Shown here one piece after another: positions 15,720-24,031 of a stretch of 64,000 bases of DNA. The number at the start of each line of letters is the position of its first letter. Position 1 is the first letter of the stretch. The position numbers and the translations under genes are program-made. This DNA is from JAJAZB01 sp964244295 (GTDB taxonomy: Bacteria > Bacteroidota > Bacteroidia > Cytophagales > Spirosomataceae): positions 1 to 64,000 of the forward strand of contig CAXTIG010000014.1 of the NCBI GenBank assembly GCA_964244295.1, in the 5' to 3' direction. The notes under the pieces are model-generated. The model was not told the origin of the DNA, did no database searches, and saw nothing but the letters and a program-made list of their open reading frames with translations.

Positions 15720-16760
15720 GTGAAACCCACCTTCCTATTCCTCGCCGTCGCGCTGCTGCTGACCGGCCCCGCCGTTTTCGCCCAATCTTCTTCCCTGCTC
15801 CGCAGCGAATTCATTTACGAAACCGCGCCCTTCCCCGAATGCCACGCCTCCACGCTGGCCGAAACCCCGCAGGGACTCGTAACCGCCTGGTTTGGCGGTA
15901 CCCGCGAAAAGCACCCCGACGTGGGCATCTGGCTGAGTCGGCAGGGAAAAACCGGCTGGACGCCGCCCGTCGAGGTAGCCACGGGCGGGCAACCCGGCGG
16001 CAAGCGCTTGCCTTGCTGGAACCCGGTGCTGTTTCAGGTGCCCAAAGGCGACCTGTTGCTTTTTTACAAAGTCGGCCCCAGCCCCTCGACCTGGTGGGGA
16101 ATGCTGAAACGTTCGGGCGACGGGGGCAACACCTGGTCGGCGGCGGAGCGCCTGCCGGAGGGGATTTTAGGGCCGATTAAAAACAAACCGGTGTTGCTGG
16201 CTTCGGGTACACTGCTTTGCTCAAGCAGTTCGGAAGAACCCACCTGGCGGGTGCATTTCGAGCAAACCTCGGACTGGGGCAAAACCTGGCAAAAAACGCC
16301 GCCCCTCAACGACGGCGTGGACGACGGGGCCATTCAACCTAGCGTGTTGTTTCACCCCAACGGTCGCTTGCAGGCGCTGTGCCGGAGCCAGAAAAGTGGG
16401 TTTATCGCCGAAACCTGGTCGGAGGATGGCGGAAAAACCTGGTCGCCGCTGGCGAAAACAGGGCTGCCCAACCCCAATTCCGGCACCGACGCGGTGACGC
16501 TCGCCGACGGGCGGCAGGTGCTGGTGTACAACCCCGTGCCGCCCACGCCGGGGCAGTGGGGCGGGCCGCGCACCCCGCTGGTCGTGGCGATTTCGGCCGA
16601 TGGAAAAGCCTGGAAAACGGTGGCGACGCTGGAAAGCGAGCCAGGCGAATTTTCCTACCCCGCCGTCATCCAAACCGCCGACGGGCGGGTTCACGTGACG
16701 TACACCTGGAAGCGGAAGCGGATTCGGCACGTGGTGCTGGACCCGCAGGCGGCACGTTGA
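15720..16760 (+). CDS. sialidase-like (BNR-repeat) exported protein
   Basis: A 346-residue exported six-bladed propeller of the sialidase/BNR type. It starts with GTG at 15720 (MKPTFLFLAVALLL) and has a signal peptide ending near VFAQ. Asp-box motifs are visible: SGDGGNTWS near residue 137, SDWGKTWQ near residue 184, and SEDGGKTWS near residue 234. The N-terminal segment ECHASTLAETPQGLVTAWFGGTREKHPDV and the downstream PVLLASGTLL and DGAIQPSV are typical of this Bacteroidota family. True sialidase activity is not assured because many family members act on other substrates. It stands alone, without sialic acid catabolism genes. Confidence 0.85.
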   Translation: MKPTFLFLAVALLLTGPAVFAQSSSLLRSEFIYETAPFPECHASTLAETPQGLVTAWFGGTREKHPDVGIWLSRQGKTGWTPPVEVATGGQPGGKRLPCWNPVLFQVPKGDLLLFYKVGPSPSTWWGMLKRSGDGGNTWSAAERLPEGILGPIKNKPVLLASGTLLCSSSSEEPTWRVHFEQTSDWGKTWQKTPPLNDGVDDGAIQPSVLFHPNGRLQALCRSQKSGFIAETWSEDGGKTWSPLAKTGLPNPNSGTDAVTLADGRQVLVYNPVPPTPGQWGGPRTPLVVAISADGKAWKTVATLESEPGEFSYPAVIQTADGRVHVTYTWKRKRIRHVVLDPQAAR

Positions 16761-16795
16761 TGTTTTGTTTAACTTGACCGAAAAATCACGGCATC

Positions 16796-17485
16796 ATGGT
16801 CGCAACGGGAAGTTTGGTCGATACGATTGTTGCGCGGTTGGAGGCGCGTGCTCATGCCCTCACCGACGTTCCCCCGAAGCACTGGCTCCGAATCCCGGCC
16901 ACGCGGGAAGATTTTTTTGATGTCATCGAAGCTACGGAAGACCAGCCGTACGACCTGGAATTCGAGGACGGAACCATCCTTGCCCGCATGAGTTACGCGT
17001 TGGCCGCACACGAAGCGATTGTCGCGAACCTCCTAACGTTTTTTGGCAATGCTTACCACAATGATGAGACGGTGAGGGTGTACGGCAGTTCGCGGTTGGT
17101 GTACGTGGCTGGTTTCGACCGCGTTTATAACCCCGACGTTGTCGTGATGAAGGAGCCAGAGGACAATTTTCCCGATTCCGGCAGGCCCCTGGCCCTCACC
17201 AACCCAATGATTCTGGTCGAAGTCCATTCCAACTCAACCGAAGGCTACGACTACGCGCACAAACTAATGTGTTACAAGCAATTGCCTTCGGTGCAACACA
17301 TTTTGTACGTTAGCCAGTTGAAGCCCTTCGTCACCGTCTACAGCCGGACGGACGAAGAACAGCAGTGGCTGAATGCGGATTACGGAAAGTTGGAAATGGA
17401 AATCAATCTGGGCGATTTGAAAGTGCCTATGCGGGACGTCTACCGGAAAGTCGTTTTTGGAGAATCGGTCAAAGCCGAGGCTTGA
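16796..17485 (+). CDS. Uma2 family (DUF820) protein
   Basis: A 229-residue Uma2-like protein, longer at the N-terminus than the one at 5246. The core reads YDLEFEDGTI near residue 52, YNPDVVVMKEP near residue 112, and MILVEVHSNST near residue 138, giving the PD...E.V pattern of PD-(D/E)XK folds. The usual glutamate-x-lysine or glutamate-x-isoleucine-serine part is EVHS here. Its last 46 bases overlap the convergent symporter gene, so both C-termini use the same DNA. Role unknown. Confidence 0.8.
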   Translation: MVATGSLVDTIVARLEARAHALTDVPPKHWLRIPATREDFFDVIEATEDQPYDLEFEDGTILARMSYALAAHEAIVANLLTFFGNAYHNDETVRVYGSSRLVYVAGFDRVYNPDVVVMKEPEDNFPDSGRPLALTNPMILVEVHSNSTEGYDYAHKLMCYKQLPSVQHILYVSQLKPFVTVYSRTDEEQQWLNADYGKLEMEINLGDLKVPMRDVYRKVVFGESVKAEA

Positions 17486-18852
17486 GGTTTCCCCACCCAC
17501 GTCCCCACCCCCATCCCCACCAAACTCGCCCCCAGCCCGTACAAAATCGCCGGGAACGTGGTTTCGGCCTGGTTGCAGGCGAACCAGACGCCGAAGCCTA
17601 GCGCCATCGAAAGCAGGCAGCCCGTCAGATTCGCCCGCTTCCAGTACAGCCCCGCCGTCATCGGCACGAACAGCGACACCAGGCTGAAGGCCGACGATTC
17701 GCTGACCAACTCGAAAATATCCTGCCGCCCCAGCGCCATCCCGATGCTCGCCGCCGTGACGCCCAGCACCGAGGCGCGGATGACGGCGAGCAACTGCCGG
17801 TCGCTGAGGGTTGGAAAAAACGGCTTGACGAGGTTTTCACCGAACACCGCCGCCGGGGCCAGAATCGCGCCGGAGGTGGTGCTGAGCAGCGCCGAAATCA
17901 GCGCCCCGAAAAACAGAACTTGCACCCACAGCGGGGCGTGTTGCAGCACCATGTTGGGCAGGATGAGTTGGGCGTCGCCCTTCAACAAGTCCGGGTGGAG
18001 CTGCACGGCGGCCAGCCCGATGAACAGCGGTAATGTGGCGACCGTCCAGTACAACACCCCGGCCAGCACCGAGGCCTGCACGGCGGTATCGGCATCGCGG
18101 GCGGCCATGACCCGCTGAAATACGTCCTGCTGCGGGATGCTCCCCAGGCCGATGGTGATCCAGGCTGCCACGTACCCGGCCCAGCGGTTGAGCGAAAATT
18201 CCGTTGGCACGACCCGGAAAAATCCCGTCGGCTGTCGGTCAATGACCGCGCTCAGACCGCCCGCTTCGCCCACCAGAATAAAGGCCAGCACGGCCAGGCC
18301 CGCCAGGAGCAAAAGGTTGTGCAGAAAATCGGTGATGGAAATCGACCACATCCCGCCGGTGAGCGTGTACGCCAGCACCAACCCCGCCCCCACCCAAATT
18401 CCCGTGGCCATCGGCAACCCGAGCACCGTTTGCCCGATGATGCTCATCGCCACCAACTGCGCGGCAATCCAGCCGAAGTACGAGGGCACGATGAGTAGTG
18501 CCGACAGGTATTCGGCGCTCCGCCCGAAGCGTTTTCCGAAAAAATCGCAGAAGGTGATGATGTTCCAGCGGTAAAAAATCCGGGCGTAAAACAAGCCCAC
18601 CAGCACCAGGCAGAGGCCCGCGCCGAAGGGGTCTTCGATGACGTTGAGCAGCCCACCCTTCACGAATTTTCCCGGCGCGCCCATCATCGTCTCGGAACCG
18701 AACCAGGTCGCAAACGTCACCATCGACGCCAGCCCCAGGCCGAGCCGCCGGCCCGCGAGCACGAAATCTTCGGTGGTTTTCACGCGCCGCGCCGCCCAGA
18801 GGCCCACGGCGAGGTTGAGAAGGAGGTAGAGGACGATGCAGGTGAGGAGCAT
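17440..18852 (-). CDS. sodium:solute symporter family protein
   Basis: A 470-residue SSS-family (LeuT-fold) transporter in the inner membrane with about 13 hydrophobic segments. Family features include WFGSETMMGAPGKFVKGG near residue 52, YLSALLIVPSYFGWIAAQL, the TGGMWSISITDFLHN segment near residue 160, and IPQQDVFQRVMAARD near residue 240. These resemble the pantothenate/proline/monocarboxylate branch. The substrate cannot be named. I chose the Met at 18852 (MLLTCIVLYLLL) because it opens the first membrane helix; a Met twelve codons upstream is possible. Its 3' end overlaps the Uma2 gene by 46 bp. Confidence 0.9.
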   Translation of the reverse strand: MLLTCIVLYLLLNLAVGLWAARRVKTTEDFVLAGRRLGLGLASMVTFATWFGSETMMGAPGKFVKGGLLNVIEDPFGAGLCLVLVGLFYARIFYRWNIITFCDFFGKRFGRSAEYLSALLIVPSYFGWIAAQLVAMSIIGQTVLGLPMATGIWVGAGLVLAYTLTGGMWSISITDFLHNLLLLAGLAVLAFILVGEAGGLSAVIDRQPTGFFRVVPTEFSLNRWAGYVAAWITIGLGSIPQQDVFQRVMAARDADTAVQASVLAGVLYWTVATLPLFIGLAAVQLHPDLLKGDAQLILPNMVLQHAPLWVQVLFFGALISALLSTTSGAILAPAAVFGENLVKPFFPTLSDRQLLAVIRASVLGVTAASIGMALGRQDIFELVSESSAFSLVSLFVPMTAGLYWKRANLTGCLLSMALGFGVWFACNQAETTFPAILYGLGASLVGMGVGTWVGKPQASALTDSPKTTFR

Positions 18853-18887
18853 TAGTTGGCAGTAGCAGTTGGCAAAAGTAAATGACA

Positions 18888-19063
18888 CGCGTCATTGCGA
18901 GCGCAGGCAAACAGGACGAGCGAAGCGAGAACTGGTTGCTGGAGCGAAGCAATCCCCTCCCGAAGACCAAATAGCGTCGAGGAAGTTGGTCGGTTTTAGC
19001 TATGTTGGTCTCCGGCGGGGGATTGCTTCGTTACTCACTGCGTTCGTTCCTCGCAATGACGCG
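18888..19063. repeat. inverted repeat with CGCGTCATTGCGA ends
   Basis: CGCGTCATTGCGA at 18888-18900 is matched in inverse by 19051-19063. A second inner pair, GAAGCAATCCCC and GGGGATTGCTTC, lies inside. The centre is unpaired, so this looks like two facing repeat units with filler. It fills the gap between the divergent symporter and TauE-type genes. Confidence 0.8.
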
Positions 19064-19083
19064 TTTTCAAGCTCTTTTTCCGC

Positions 19084-19091
19084 TATGTTTG
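19084..19091 (+). promoter_or_regulatory. -7 box for the TauE-type permease gene
   Basis: TATGTTTG fits TAnnTTTG exactly. It implies a transcript start near 19098, which argues for the TTG start codon at 19126 over that at 19099. Confidence 0.5.
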
Positions 19092-19125
19092 AAAAATTTT
19101 GTCCCTCCAAAATTCTACCAATTCG

Positions 19126-19923
19126 TTGGACTTACTTGGTTTTGTACTGGCGGTTTTCATCGGTTTGCTGCTGAGTTTGCTCGGCGGGGGCGGGTCGATT
19201 CTGACCGTGCCCGTGTTGGTGTACGTCTTCGGCCTGGCTCCCGCGCTGGCCACGGCTTACTCGCTGCTCATCGTAGGAACGGCCTCGGCGGTGGCCTCGC
19301 TGAGTTACCTCCGCCAGGGCCTGGCGAGTCCGAAAACGGCCTTGTTTTTTTCCTTCCCTTCGTTTGTGATGGTGTTTTGCACCCGCCGCTTCGGGCTGCC
19401 CCGCCTGCCCGAAACGATCCTGACGTGGGGGACTTTTTTGCTGTCGAAAGACACCTTTCTGATGTTGCTTTTTGCGCTACTGATGGTGTTGGCCAGTTTT
19501 TCGATGATTCGCGGACGCCGCCAGGGTACCGACGATTTCGAGAGCGCCCGGCGGCTCAACTACCCGCTTATTTTTGTGGAAGGCCTGCTCGTCGGTACAC
19601 TCACCGGGCTGGTGGGCGTGGGGGGCGGATTTTTGATCATTCCCGTGCTGACCAACTTCGTCCGCCTCGACATGAAACTGGCCGTGGGCACGTCGCTGAT
19701 GATCATCGCCATCAATTCGCTGATCGGTATCCTCGGCGACTTGGGCCAGCACCCGACCGACTGGGTGTTTCTGGGAAAATTCATCGGCCTGACCCTGCTC
19801 GGCGTGGCGGCGGGCACCCAGCTTTCCCGACGCATTGACGCCCGCTACCTCAAGCCCGCCTTCGGCTGGTTTACCCTCGCGATGGGAACCTGGATTTTGG
19901 TGAAGGAGTTGTGGCTGAATTAA
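19126..19923 (+). CDS. TSUP family permease (TauE/SafE)
   Basis: A 265-residue inner-membrane protein of the sulfite exporter TauE/SafE family. About eight hydrophobic segments are seen, with the two family repeats: GLLLSLLGGGGSILTVPVLV near residue 12 and GTLTGLVGVGGGFLIIPVL near residue 165. It probably exports or imports a small sulfur-containing anion, but the substrate is not defined by sequence. No ATG is available; TTG 19126 is preferred because the promoter box ends at 19091. TTG 19099 would add nine residues. Just downstream is a long inverted repeat. Confidence 0.88.
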   Translation: MDLLGFVLAVFIGLLLSLLGGGGSILTVPVLVYVFGLAPALATAYSLLIVGTASAVASLSYLRQGLASPKTALFFSFPSFVMVFCTRRFGLPRLPETILTWGTFLLSKDTFLMLLFALLMVLASFSMIRGRRQGTDDFESARRLNYPLIFVEGLLVGTLTGLVGVGGGFLIIPVLTNFVRLDMKLAVGTSLMIIAINSLIGILGDLGQHPTDWVFLGKFIGLTLLGVAAGTQLSRRIDARYLKPAFGWFTLAMGTWILVKELWLN

Positions 19924-19931
19924 CCTTCCCT

Positions 19932-20055
19932 GTCATCCTGAGCTTGCGAAGGACCTTTCGCCTCTAACTTTCAGAGTGATTCGCTGGGAACCGCTGGTAG
20001 CCTTCTGATTGGATCCGAGGTCGAGAGCGAAAGGTCCTTCGCAAGCTCAGGATGA
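19932..20055. repeat. GTCATCCTGAGC-family inverted repeat (family D)
   Basis: Arms of about 28 bp: 19932-19961 (GTCATCCTGAGCTTGCGAAG...) and 20027-20054 are inverse copies around 65 bp of unrelated filler. The right arm supplies a spurious ATG at 20052 upstream of the true methyltransferase start. Confidence 0.9.
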
Positions 20056-20069
20056 AAGCGATTAACGCC

Positions 20070-20666
20070 ATGCTTGATCAAACCTACTGGGAAACCCGCT
20101 ACCAAACCCACCAAACCGGCTGGGACCTGGGCGCGGTGTCGCCGCCGCTGCGGGCTTACGCCGACCAGTTGACCGACAAAAATCTCAACATCCTGATTCC
20201 CGGCGCGGGCAACGGCTACGAGGCGGAGTATTTGGTGAAAACAGGTTTTACCAACGTCACCGTCGTCGATTTGGCCCCTTCGGCGCTGGCGGCGTTGCGG
20301 GAGCGGGTGGGCGATACCCCGGCGTTGCGGTTGGTAGCGGGCGATTTTTTCGAGCAAACCGGACCGTACGATCGGGTGCTGGAACAAACTTTTTTCTGTG
20401 CCCTCGACCCCTCCCTCCGGCCCGCCTACGCGCGCAAAATGCACGACCTGATCGCACCGGGCGGCAAATTGGCGGGGCTGTTGTTCGATACCCATTTTGA
20501 AAATCCCGGCCCGCCCTTCGGCGGTTCAGTGGCGGAGTACCGGGCGCTGTTTGCCCCACTTTTTCGCCTCGATGTACTCGAAACGGCCTACAATTCCGTG
20601 AAGCCCAGGGCGGGGCGGGAGGTGTTTATCAAGTTTGTGAAAATTCACTCACCCTTGTCATCCTGA
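20070..20666 (+). CDS. SAM-dependent methyltransferase, TPMT family
   Basis: A 198-residue thiopurine S-methyltransferase-type enzyme. It opens with YWETRYQTHQTGWDLGAVSPPL, the family signature. The SAM-binding loop is LIPGAGNGYEAEYL near residue 46, the acidic loop end VTVVDLAPSAL is near residue 68, and EQTFFCALDPSLRPAYA near residue 107 is typical. In bacteria this family often detoxifies chalcogen or halide/thiol compounds; the substrate is not known here. I chose ATG 20070 because the Met at 20052 lies in the flanking repeat. The last residues (SPLSS) and the TGA stop come from the next repeat, so the native C-terminus was probably replaced. Confidence 0.9.
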   Translation: MLDQTYWETRYQTHQTGWDLGAVSPPLRAYADQLTDKNLNILIPGAGNGYEAEYLVKTGFTNVTVVDLAPSALAALRERVGDTPALRLVAGDFFEQTGPYDRVLEQTFFCALDPSLRPAYARKMHDLIAPGGKLAGLLFDTHFENPGPPFGGSVAEYRALFAPLFRLDVLETAYNSVKPRAGREVFIKFVKIHSPLSS

Positions 20667-20779
20667 GCGCAGCGAAGGACCTCGTCGGCCCTCCGATTAG
20701 TTGGCAGTAAGCTACCGCTGGGTCACCGGCCAAGTGTTCGGTAGTCCAACGAAATTCTTCCGCTGCGCTCAGGATGACA
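20656..20779. repeat. GTCATCCTGAGCGCAGCG-family inverted repeat (family D)
   Basis: The left arm 20656-20677 is inverted at 20757-20779 with a filler of about 80 bp. The left arm provides the TGA stop of the methyltransferase gene; the right arm provides an ATG at 20774 in frame with thioredoxin. Confidence 0.9.
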
Positions 20780-20797
20780 GAGAAAAAAATTAAACCC

Positions 20798-21106
20798 ATG
20801 CAAGGCAACTTCCAGGAACTCATCAACTCCGAAACCCCCGTGCTGGTGGACTTTTTCGCCACCTGGTGCGGCCCGTGCAAGGCCCAGACTCCGCACCTGG
20901 ACCGCCTCAAAGAGCGCCTCGGCGACGGGGTACGGATCGTGAAAATCGACGTGGATAAAAATCCCGCCCTGGCCCAGCAATTCCGCGTTAGCGGCGTTCC
21001 CACGTTGATGTTGTTCAAACGGAGCAAAACCCTCTGGCGGCAGTCGGGCGTGAGCACGGCAGCGAAGTTGGAGCAGGTGATTCAACAGTTGAGAGTTGAG
21101 AATTGA
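20798..21106 (+). CDS. trxA: thioredoxin
   Basis: A 102-residue cytoplasmic thioredoxin that reduces protein disulphides. The active site is WCGPC near residue 24 in LVDFFATWCGPCKAQTP. The cis-proline loop SGVPTLMLFK is near residue 67, and IDVDKNPALAQQF is the standard middle segment. I chose ATG 20798 (MQGNFQELI) over the in-frame ATG 20774, which belongs to the repeat. The C-terminal residues QLRVEN come from the AT-rich palindrome that follows, so that repeat too may have altered the gene end. Confidence 0.93.
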   Translation: MQGNFQELINSETPVLVDFFATWCGPCKAQTPHLDRLKERLGDGVRIVKIDVDKNPALAQQFRVSGVPTLMLFKRSKTLWRQSGVSTAAKLEQVIQQLRVEN

Positions 21107-21151
21107 AAGTTGAACTACATTTTCAACTTTTAATTCTCAACTTTCAATTTA
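21086..21151. repeat. AT-rich palindrome after thioredoxin
   Basis: GTTGAGAATTGAAAGTTGAA is matched inversely by TTTCAACTTTTAATTCTCAAC with a short loop. It overlaps the thioredoxin stop and probably ends transcription. Confidence 0.65.
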
Positions 21152-21158
21152 GCCAGAG

Positions 21159-21560
21159 ATGTCTCGCACCAAACTCAAGGCCATGATCGAAGCCCGCTGC
21201 CCGCGCTGCCGGGAGGGCCAGATTTTCAAATACCCCTGGTGGCGGGTGGGCAATTTTTCGCAAATGCACGAACATTGCCCCCACTGCGGCCTGCGCTTTG
21301 AAACCGAGCCGGGACTGTTTTTCGGGGCTATGTTCATCAGCTACGCCATATCGGTGGGCATCATGATGGCCGTCGGCGTGGCCAGTTTCGTACTTTTCAA
21401 CGACCCCGACAATATTTGGCTGTATTACGTCATCCCGATTACGCTGATTTCGCTGGTGGCTGTGCCGTTTAATTTCCGAATTTCGCGGGTGGTGATGCTC
21501 TATCTGTTTTCCGGCGTACCGTATGACGAAACGTTATCGGATCTTCCGAAGCCGTCGTGA
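21159..21560 (+). CDS. DUF983 domain-containing membrane protein
   Basis: A 133-residue DUF983 protein. It has a zinc-ribbon-like pair of Cys motifs, CPRC near residue 14 and CPHC near residue 41, followed by two membrane helices near residues 53-77 and 83-105. The segment HCGLRFETEPGLFFGAMFISYA is the family hallmark. Function is unknown; family members are frequent in Bacteroidota and Alphaproteobacteria. Confidence 0.9.
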   Translation: MSRTKLKAMIEARCPRCREGQIFKYPWWRVGNFSQMHEHCPHCGLRFETEPGLFFGAMFISYAISVGIMMAVGVASFVLFNDPDNIWLYYVIPITLISLVAVPFNFRISRVVMLYLFSGVPYDETLSDLPKPS

Positions 21561-21698
21561 CTGCCTTCCTATCAACTTACTCGTAGCGGCGGCATCGGCG
21601 CGAGCGCACCAAATCCGACGAACAATACTGCTCAACCTCAACCTGCAAGGGCGGCTGCCGGAGTGAGATTGGGAGTTGGGATGACAAGGGTGGCAACG

Positions 21699-21841
21699 AT
21701 TCCCCTCCTTGATAAAGGAGGGGTGCCCCGTAGGGGCGGGACGGTCCGCCGCTGCGGTGGTTCGGCGGCGGATGAAAGCACTTGGTTAGCAACCCAACCA
21801 CCCCGGCCTTCGGCCACCCCTCCTTTATCAAGGAGGGGAAT
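21699..21841. repeat. 143-bp element with 27-bp perfect terminal inverted repeats
   Basis: The 27-base arms (21699-21725 and 21815-21841) are exact inverse copies. Each contains its own hairpin, CCCCTCCTTGATAAAGGAGGGG in the left arm. This matches the nested-hairpin design of the DUF559 element ends in ileS. The centre is GC-rich and non-coding, so it looks like a non-autonomous member of the same group. Confidence 0.85.
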
Positions 21842-21898
21842 TGAGAATCGTACCGTAACCACCCCAACCGGCCCCCTTATTTTTCCCAGAAAACCTCC

Positions 21899-22396
21899 AT
21901 GAAACTCAAATTCGGTCTACTCCTCGGCGGTGTACTTTCCCTCCCGGCAATGGCGCAGATTCAGAGCAAGGCCTTTAAAGCCACCATCGACGCCCTCAAC
22001 GCCGAAACCGTGCCGTACCTGAGTTGCGAGCAGTTGAAAGCCACGCCCAACGCCGTGCTGCTCGATACCCGCGCCCAAGCCGAATTCGACGTGAGCCACC
22101 TGCCCGGTGCCCGCTGGGTGGGTTACGACGACTTCGACCTGAGCCGCGTCCGCGACATTCCCAAAACCGCCCCCCTCGTGGTGTACTGCTCGGTGAGCTA
22201 CCGGAGCGAGAAAGTGGGCGAAAAACTCCTGGCGGCAGGGTACAAAAACGTCCGTAATCTCTACGGCAGCCTCTTCGAGTGGGTCAACCAGGGCTACCCG
22301 GTGATTGGGCCGGATGGAAAGCCTACTGACCGGGTTCATGCGTACAACCGGGTTTGGGGCGTGTGGCTGACGAAGGGGGAGAAGGTGTATGAGTAG
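21899..22396 (+). CDS. exported rhodanese-like protein
   Basis: A 165-residue protein with a signal peptide (MKLKFGLLLGGVLSLPAMAQ) and one rhodanese domain. LLDTRAQAEFDVSHLPGARWVGYDDF near residue 57 is the domain's first motif. The active-site loop is YCSVSYRSEKV with the catalytic Cys near residue 99, followed by GYKNVRNLYGSLFEWVNQGYP. Export to the periplasm suggests sulfur transfer or redox chemistry there. The physiological acceptor is unknown. It precedes the PadR operon but has its own upstream element. Confidence 0.9.
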   Translation: MKLKFGLLLGGVLSLPAMAQIQSKAFKATIDALNAETVPYLSCEQLKATPNAVLLDTRAQAEFDVSHLPGARWVGYDDFDLSRVRDIPKTAPLVVYCSVSYRSEKVGEKLLAAGYKNVRNLYGSLFEWVNQGYPVIGPDGKPTDRVHAYNRVWGVWLTKGEKVYE

Positions 22397-22476
22397 GAGG
22401 TGAGGAAAAGGGAGAAAGGAGCGAGGCGGCGCAACCCCTTTTTCTTTTCCCCCTTCTCCTTTTTTAGCTAAAAAAT

Positions 22477-22535
22477 TTGCAAGCCTCGAACTTCAAGGTA
22501 TCTTTGCGAAGCATTGTACTTCGAGGTATAAACCC
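22477..22535 (+). promoter_or_regulatory. canonical Bacteroidota promoter and likely PadR operator
   Basis: TTG at 22477-22479, exactly 19 bases, then TATCTTTG at 22499-22506: a textbook match to TTG-N19-TAnnTTTG. The promoter is overlaid by two similar words, ACTTCAAGGTAT and ACTTCGAGGTAT, about 27 bases apart, which are good candidates for autoregulation by the PadR protein encoded next. Confidence 0.75.
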
Positions 22536-22880
22536 ATGACTGATTTAACCAAAGAACTCGTCGCGGCGGCGATGGTGCCTCTGGTGCTGAGCGTGCTGGC
22601 GCAGGGGGAAAGCTACGGGTACGATCTGATTCGTCAGGTGCGCGAGCGCTCCGGCGGAAAGCTCGACGTGGGCGAAGGGACGCTGTACCCGGTGCTCCGC
22701 AAACTCGAAGAGCGTGGCCTCGTGGAAGCTGAATGGCGCAAGGCCGACACTGAGCGACAACGTAAATACTACCGCCTGAAAGAACAAGGCCGCGCCACCC
22801 TCGAAACCGAGCGCCGCAACTGGAACGCCATCAATCAACTCCTTCAAAACCTATGGAACGCCAATCCCGCTTTGACCTGA
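22536..22880 (+). CDS. PadR family transcriptional regulator
   Basis: A 114-residue winged-helix repressor of the PadR family. LVLSVLAQGESYGYDLIRQV near residue 13 and VGEGTLYPVLRKLEERGLVEAEW near residue 46 are the diagnostic helix and wing. It overlaps the next gene by 28 bases, so translation is coupled and both sit under the promoter at 22477. PadR plus a membrane protein carrying an N-terminal prefix domain is a common arrangement in this phylum. The signal is not known. Confidence 0.93.
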   Translation: MTDLTKELVAAAMVPLVLSVLAQGESYGYDLIRQVRERSGGKLDVGEGTLYPVLRKLEERGLVEAEWRKADTERQRKYYRLKEQGRATLETERRNWNAINQLLQNLWNANPALT

Positions 22881-23968
22881 CCGCCACCACCGAAACCTGG
22901 CTGGACACCCTACGGCAGCACGGCACTCTGACTGACGACGACCTGCGCGAACTGCAAACCCACCTGCTCGATGCCGTTGAACCGCTGAAAGCGGGTGGGC
23001 TATCCGAGGAGGAGGCCTTTCTGGTGGCCCGGCACCGCCTCGGTTCGGCGGAGGTAGTTGGTGAGGAATTTGGTAAAATCCAGCGGCTTCCTGACGTGCA
23101 GCGCGAGCCAATGCTGCTGCTGCTTGGCGCGTTCGGATTTTTGATTTTGAAAAACGCGGTGGACATAACGAACGTTTTCGCTGTCATGGGATTTGCCCAG
23201 ATTTGGGGGGATTCCCGGCTCACATCACTCGCTAATGCAGGCATCTGTCTCGCCTTGATGGGTGCGCTGGTCGTGCTGCTGGTTAGGCTGACGCGAGACG
23301 GTCGTGAAGTGCTGGGGCATTTTTTGGCATCGCTGCATCACGCTCCCGCCGGGGTAACACTGGGGGCGGCTCTCTTATTCGGGGCGTCGGTGGCGGGAGC
23401 GCAGGTGGCGGGCAGGGAATTCGATGGCTTGGTCCGTATCGCTTCTACTTGGAAACAGGGGGAAATCTGGCACGTACACAACTTATTTTGGCTTGGGTTC
23501 TACCTCAGTTGGCTGGTCGCTTTTCTAAACCTGTCAGTGCGGTACGCTTCAACGGGGCGGCAAACCCTGCTAGTTTGGCTGCGGGAAGCCCCCGTCGGAT
23601 GGTTGATTTTAGCGGGCCTTAGTTTATTTACGTGTACCCTGGGATTGAGCGTAGCGGGCATGAGACTGCTTGTGCCCACCGAAGGAATCAGCCGGTTTTT
23701 TATCTGTGCCTGGATTAGTTGTCTACTCAGTGGCCTGGTACTGGCCCGGAGTTCGCGGTATTCGATGCGGGTTCGGTTCGGGGTGATTCTGGCTCCAATT
23801 CTGCTTTGGTACGGTCTTGCGCTGAGTGAAAATGCCCTCTTCGACGAGTTCCCGTCTTTTTTAACCCCTGATTTTTTTGCCCTTAAATTCGTTGCTTCCG
23901 CCGTAGCGGGTGCCTTGAGTGGACTCTTCTTCGGCTCTCGGCAAGTCCAGGAAAAGGCCAATGCGTGA
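22853..23968 (+). CDS. multi-pass membrane protein with permease-prefix-like N-terminus
   Basis: A 371-residue protein. Residues 1-80 form a helical cytoplasmic domain: WLDTLRQHGTLTDDDLRELQTHLLDAVEPL followed by LSEEEAFLVARHRLGS. This resembles the permease-prefix (DUF1700-like) domain often encoded after PadR regulators. About eight hydrophobic segments follow. No ABC permease domain is recognised, so this is a stand-alone version. It overlaps padR by 28 bp. Confidence 0.8.
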   Translation: MERQSRFDLTATTETWLDTLRQHGTLTDDDLRELQTHLLDAVEPLKAGGLSEEEAFLVARHRLGSAEVVGEEFGKIQRLPDVQREPMLLLLGAFGFLILKNAVDITNVFAVMGFAQIWGDSRLTSLANAGICLALMGALVVLLVRLTRDGREVLGHFLASLHHAPAGVTLGAALLFGASVAGAQVAGREFDGLVRIASTWKQGEIWHVHNLFWLGFYLSWLVAFLNLSVRYASTGRQTLLVWLREAPVGWLILAGLSLFTCTLGLSVAGMRLLVPTEGISRFFICAWISCLLSGLVLARSSRYSMRVRFGVILAPILLWYGLALSENALFDEFPSFLTPDFFALKFVASAVAGALSGLFFGSRQVQEKANA

Positions 23969-24031
23969 AGAAACTTGGGGTTTTGGCGGCTACCGCGTAT
24001 TTTCAACCAAAACCCCAACTCCTTTCTTCCC

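Noticed and set aside
20774..20797. Upstream in-frame ATG of thioredoxin
   Set aside because: This ATG belongs to the right arm of an inverted repeat and the added residues do not match thioredoxins.
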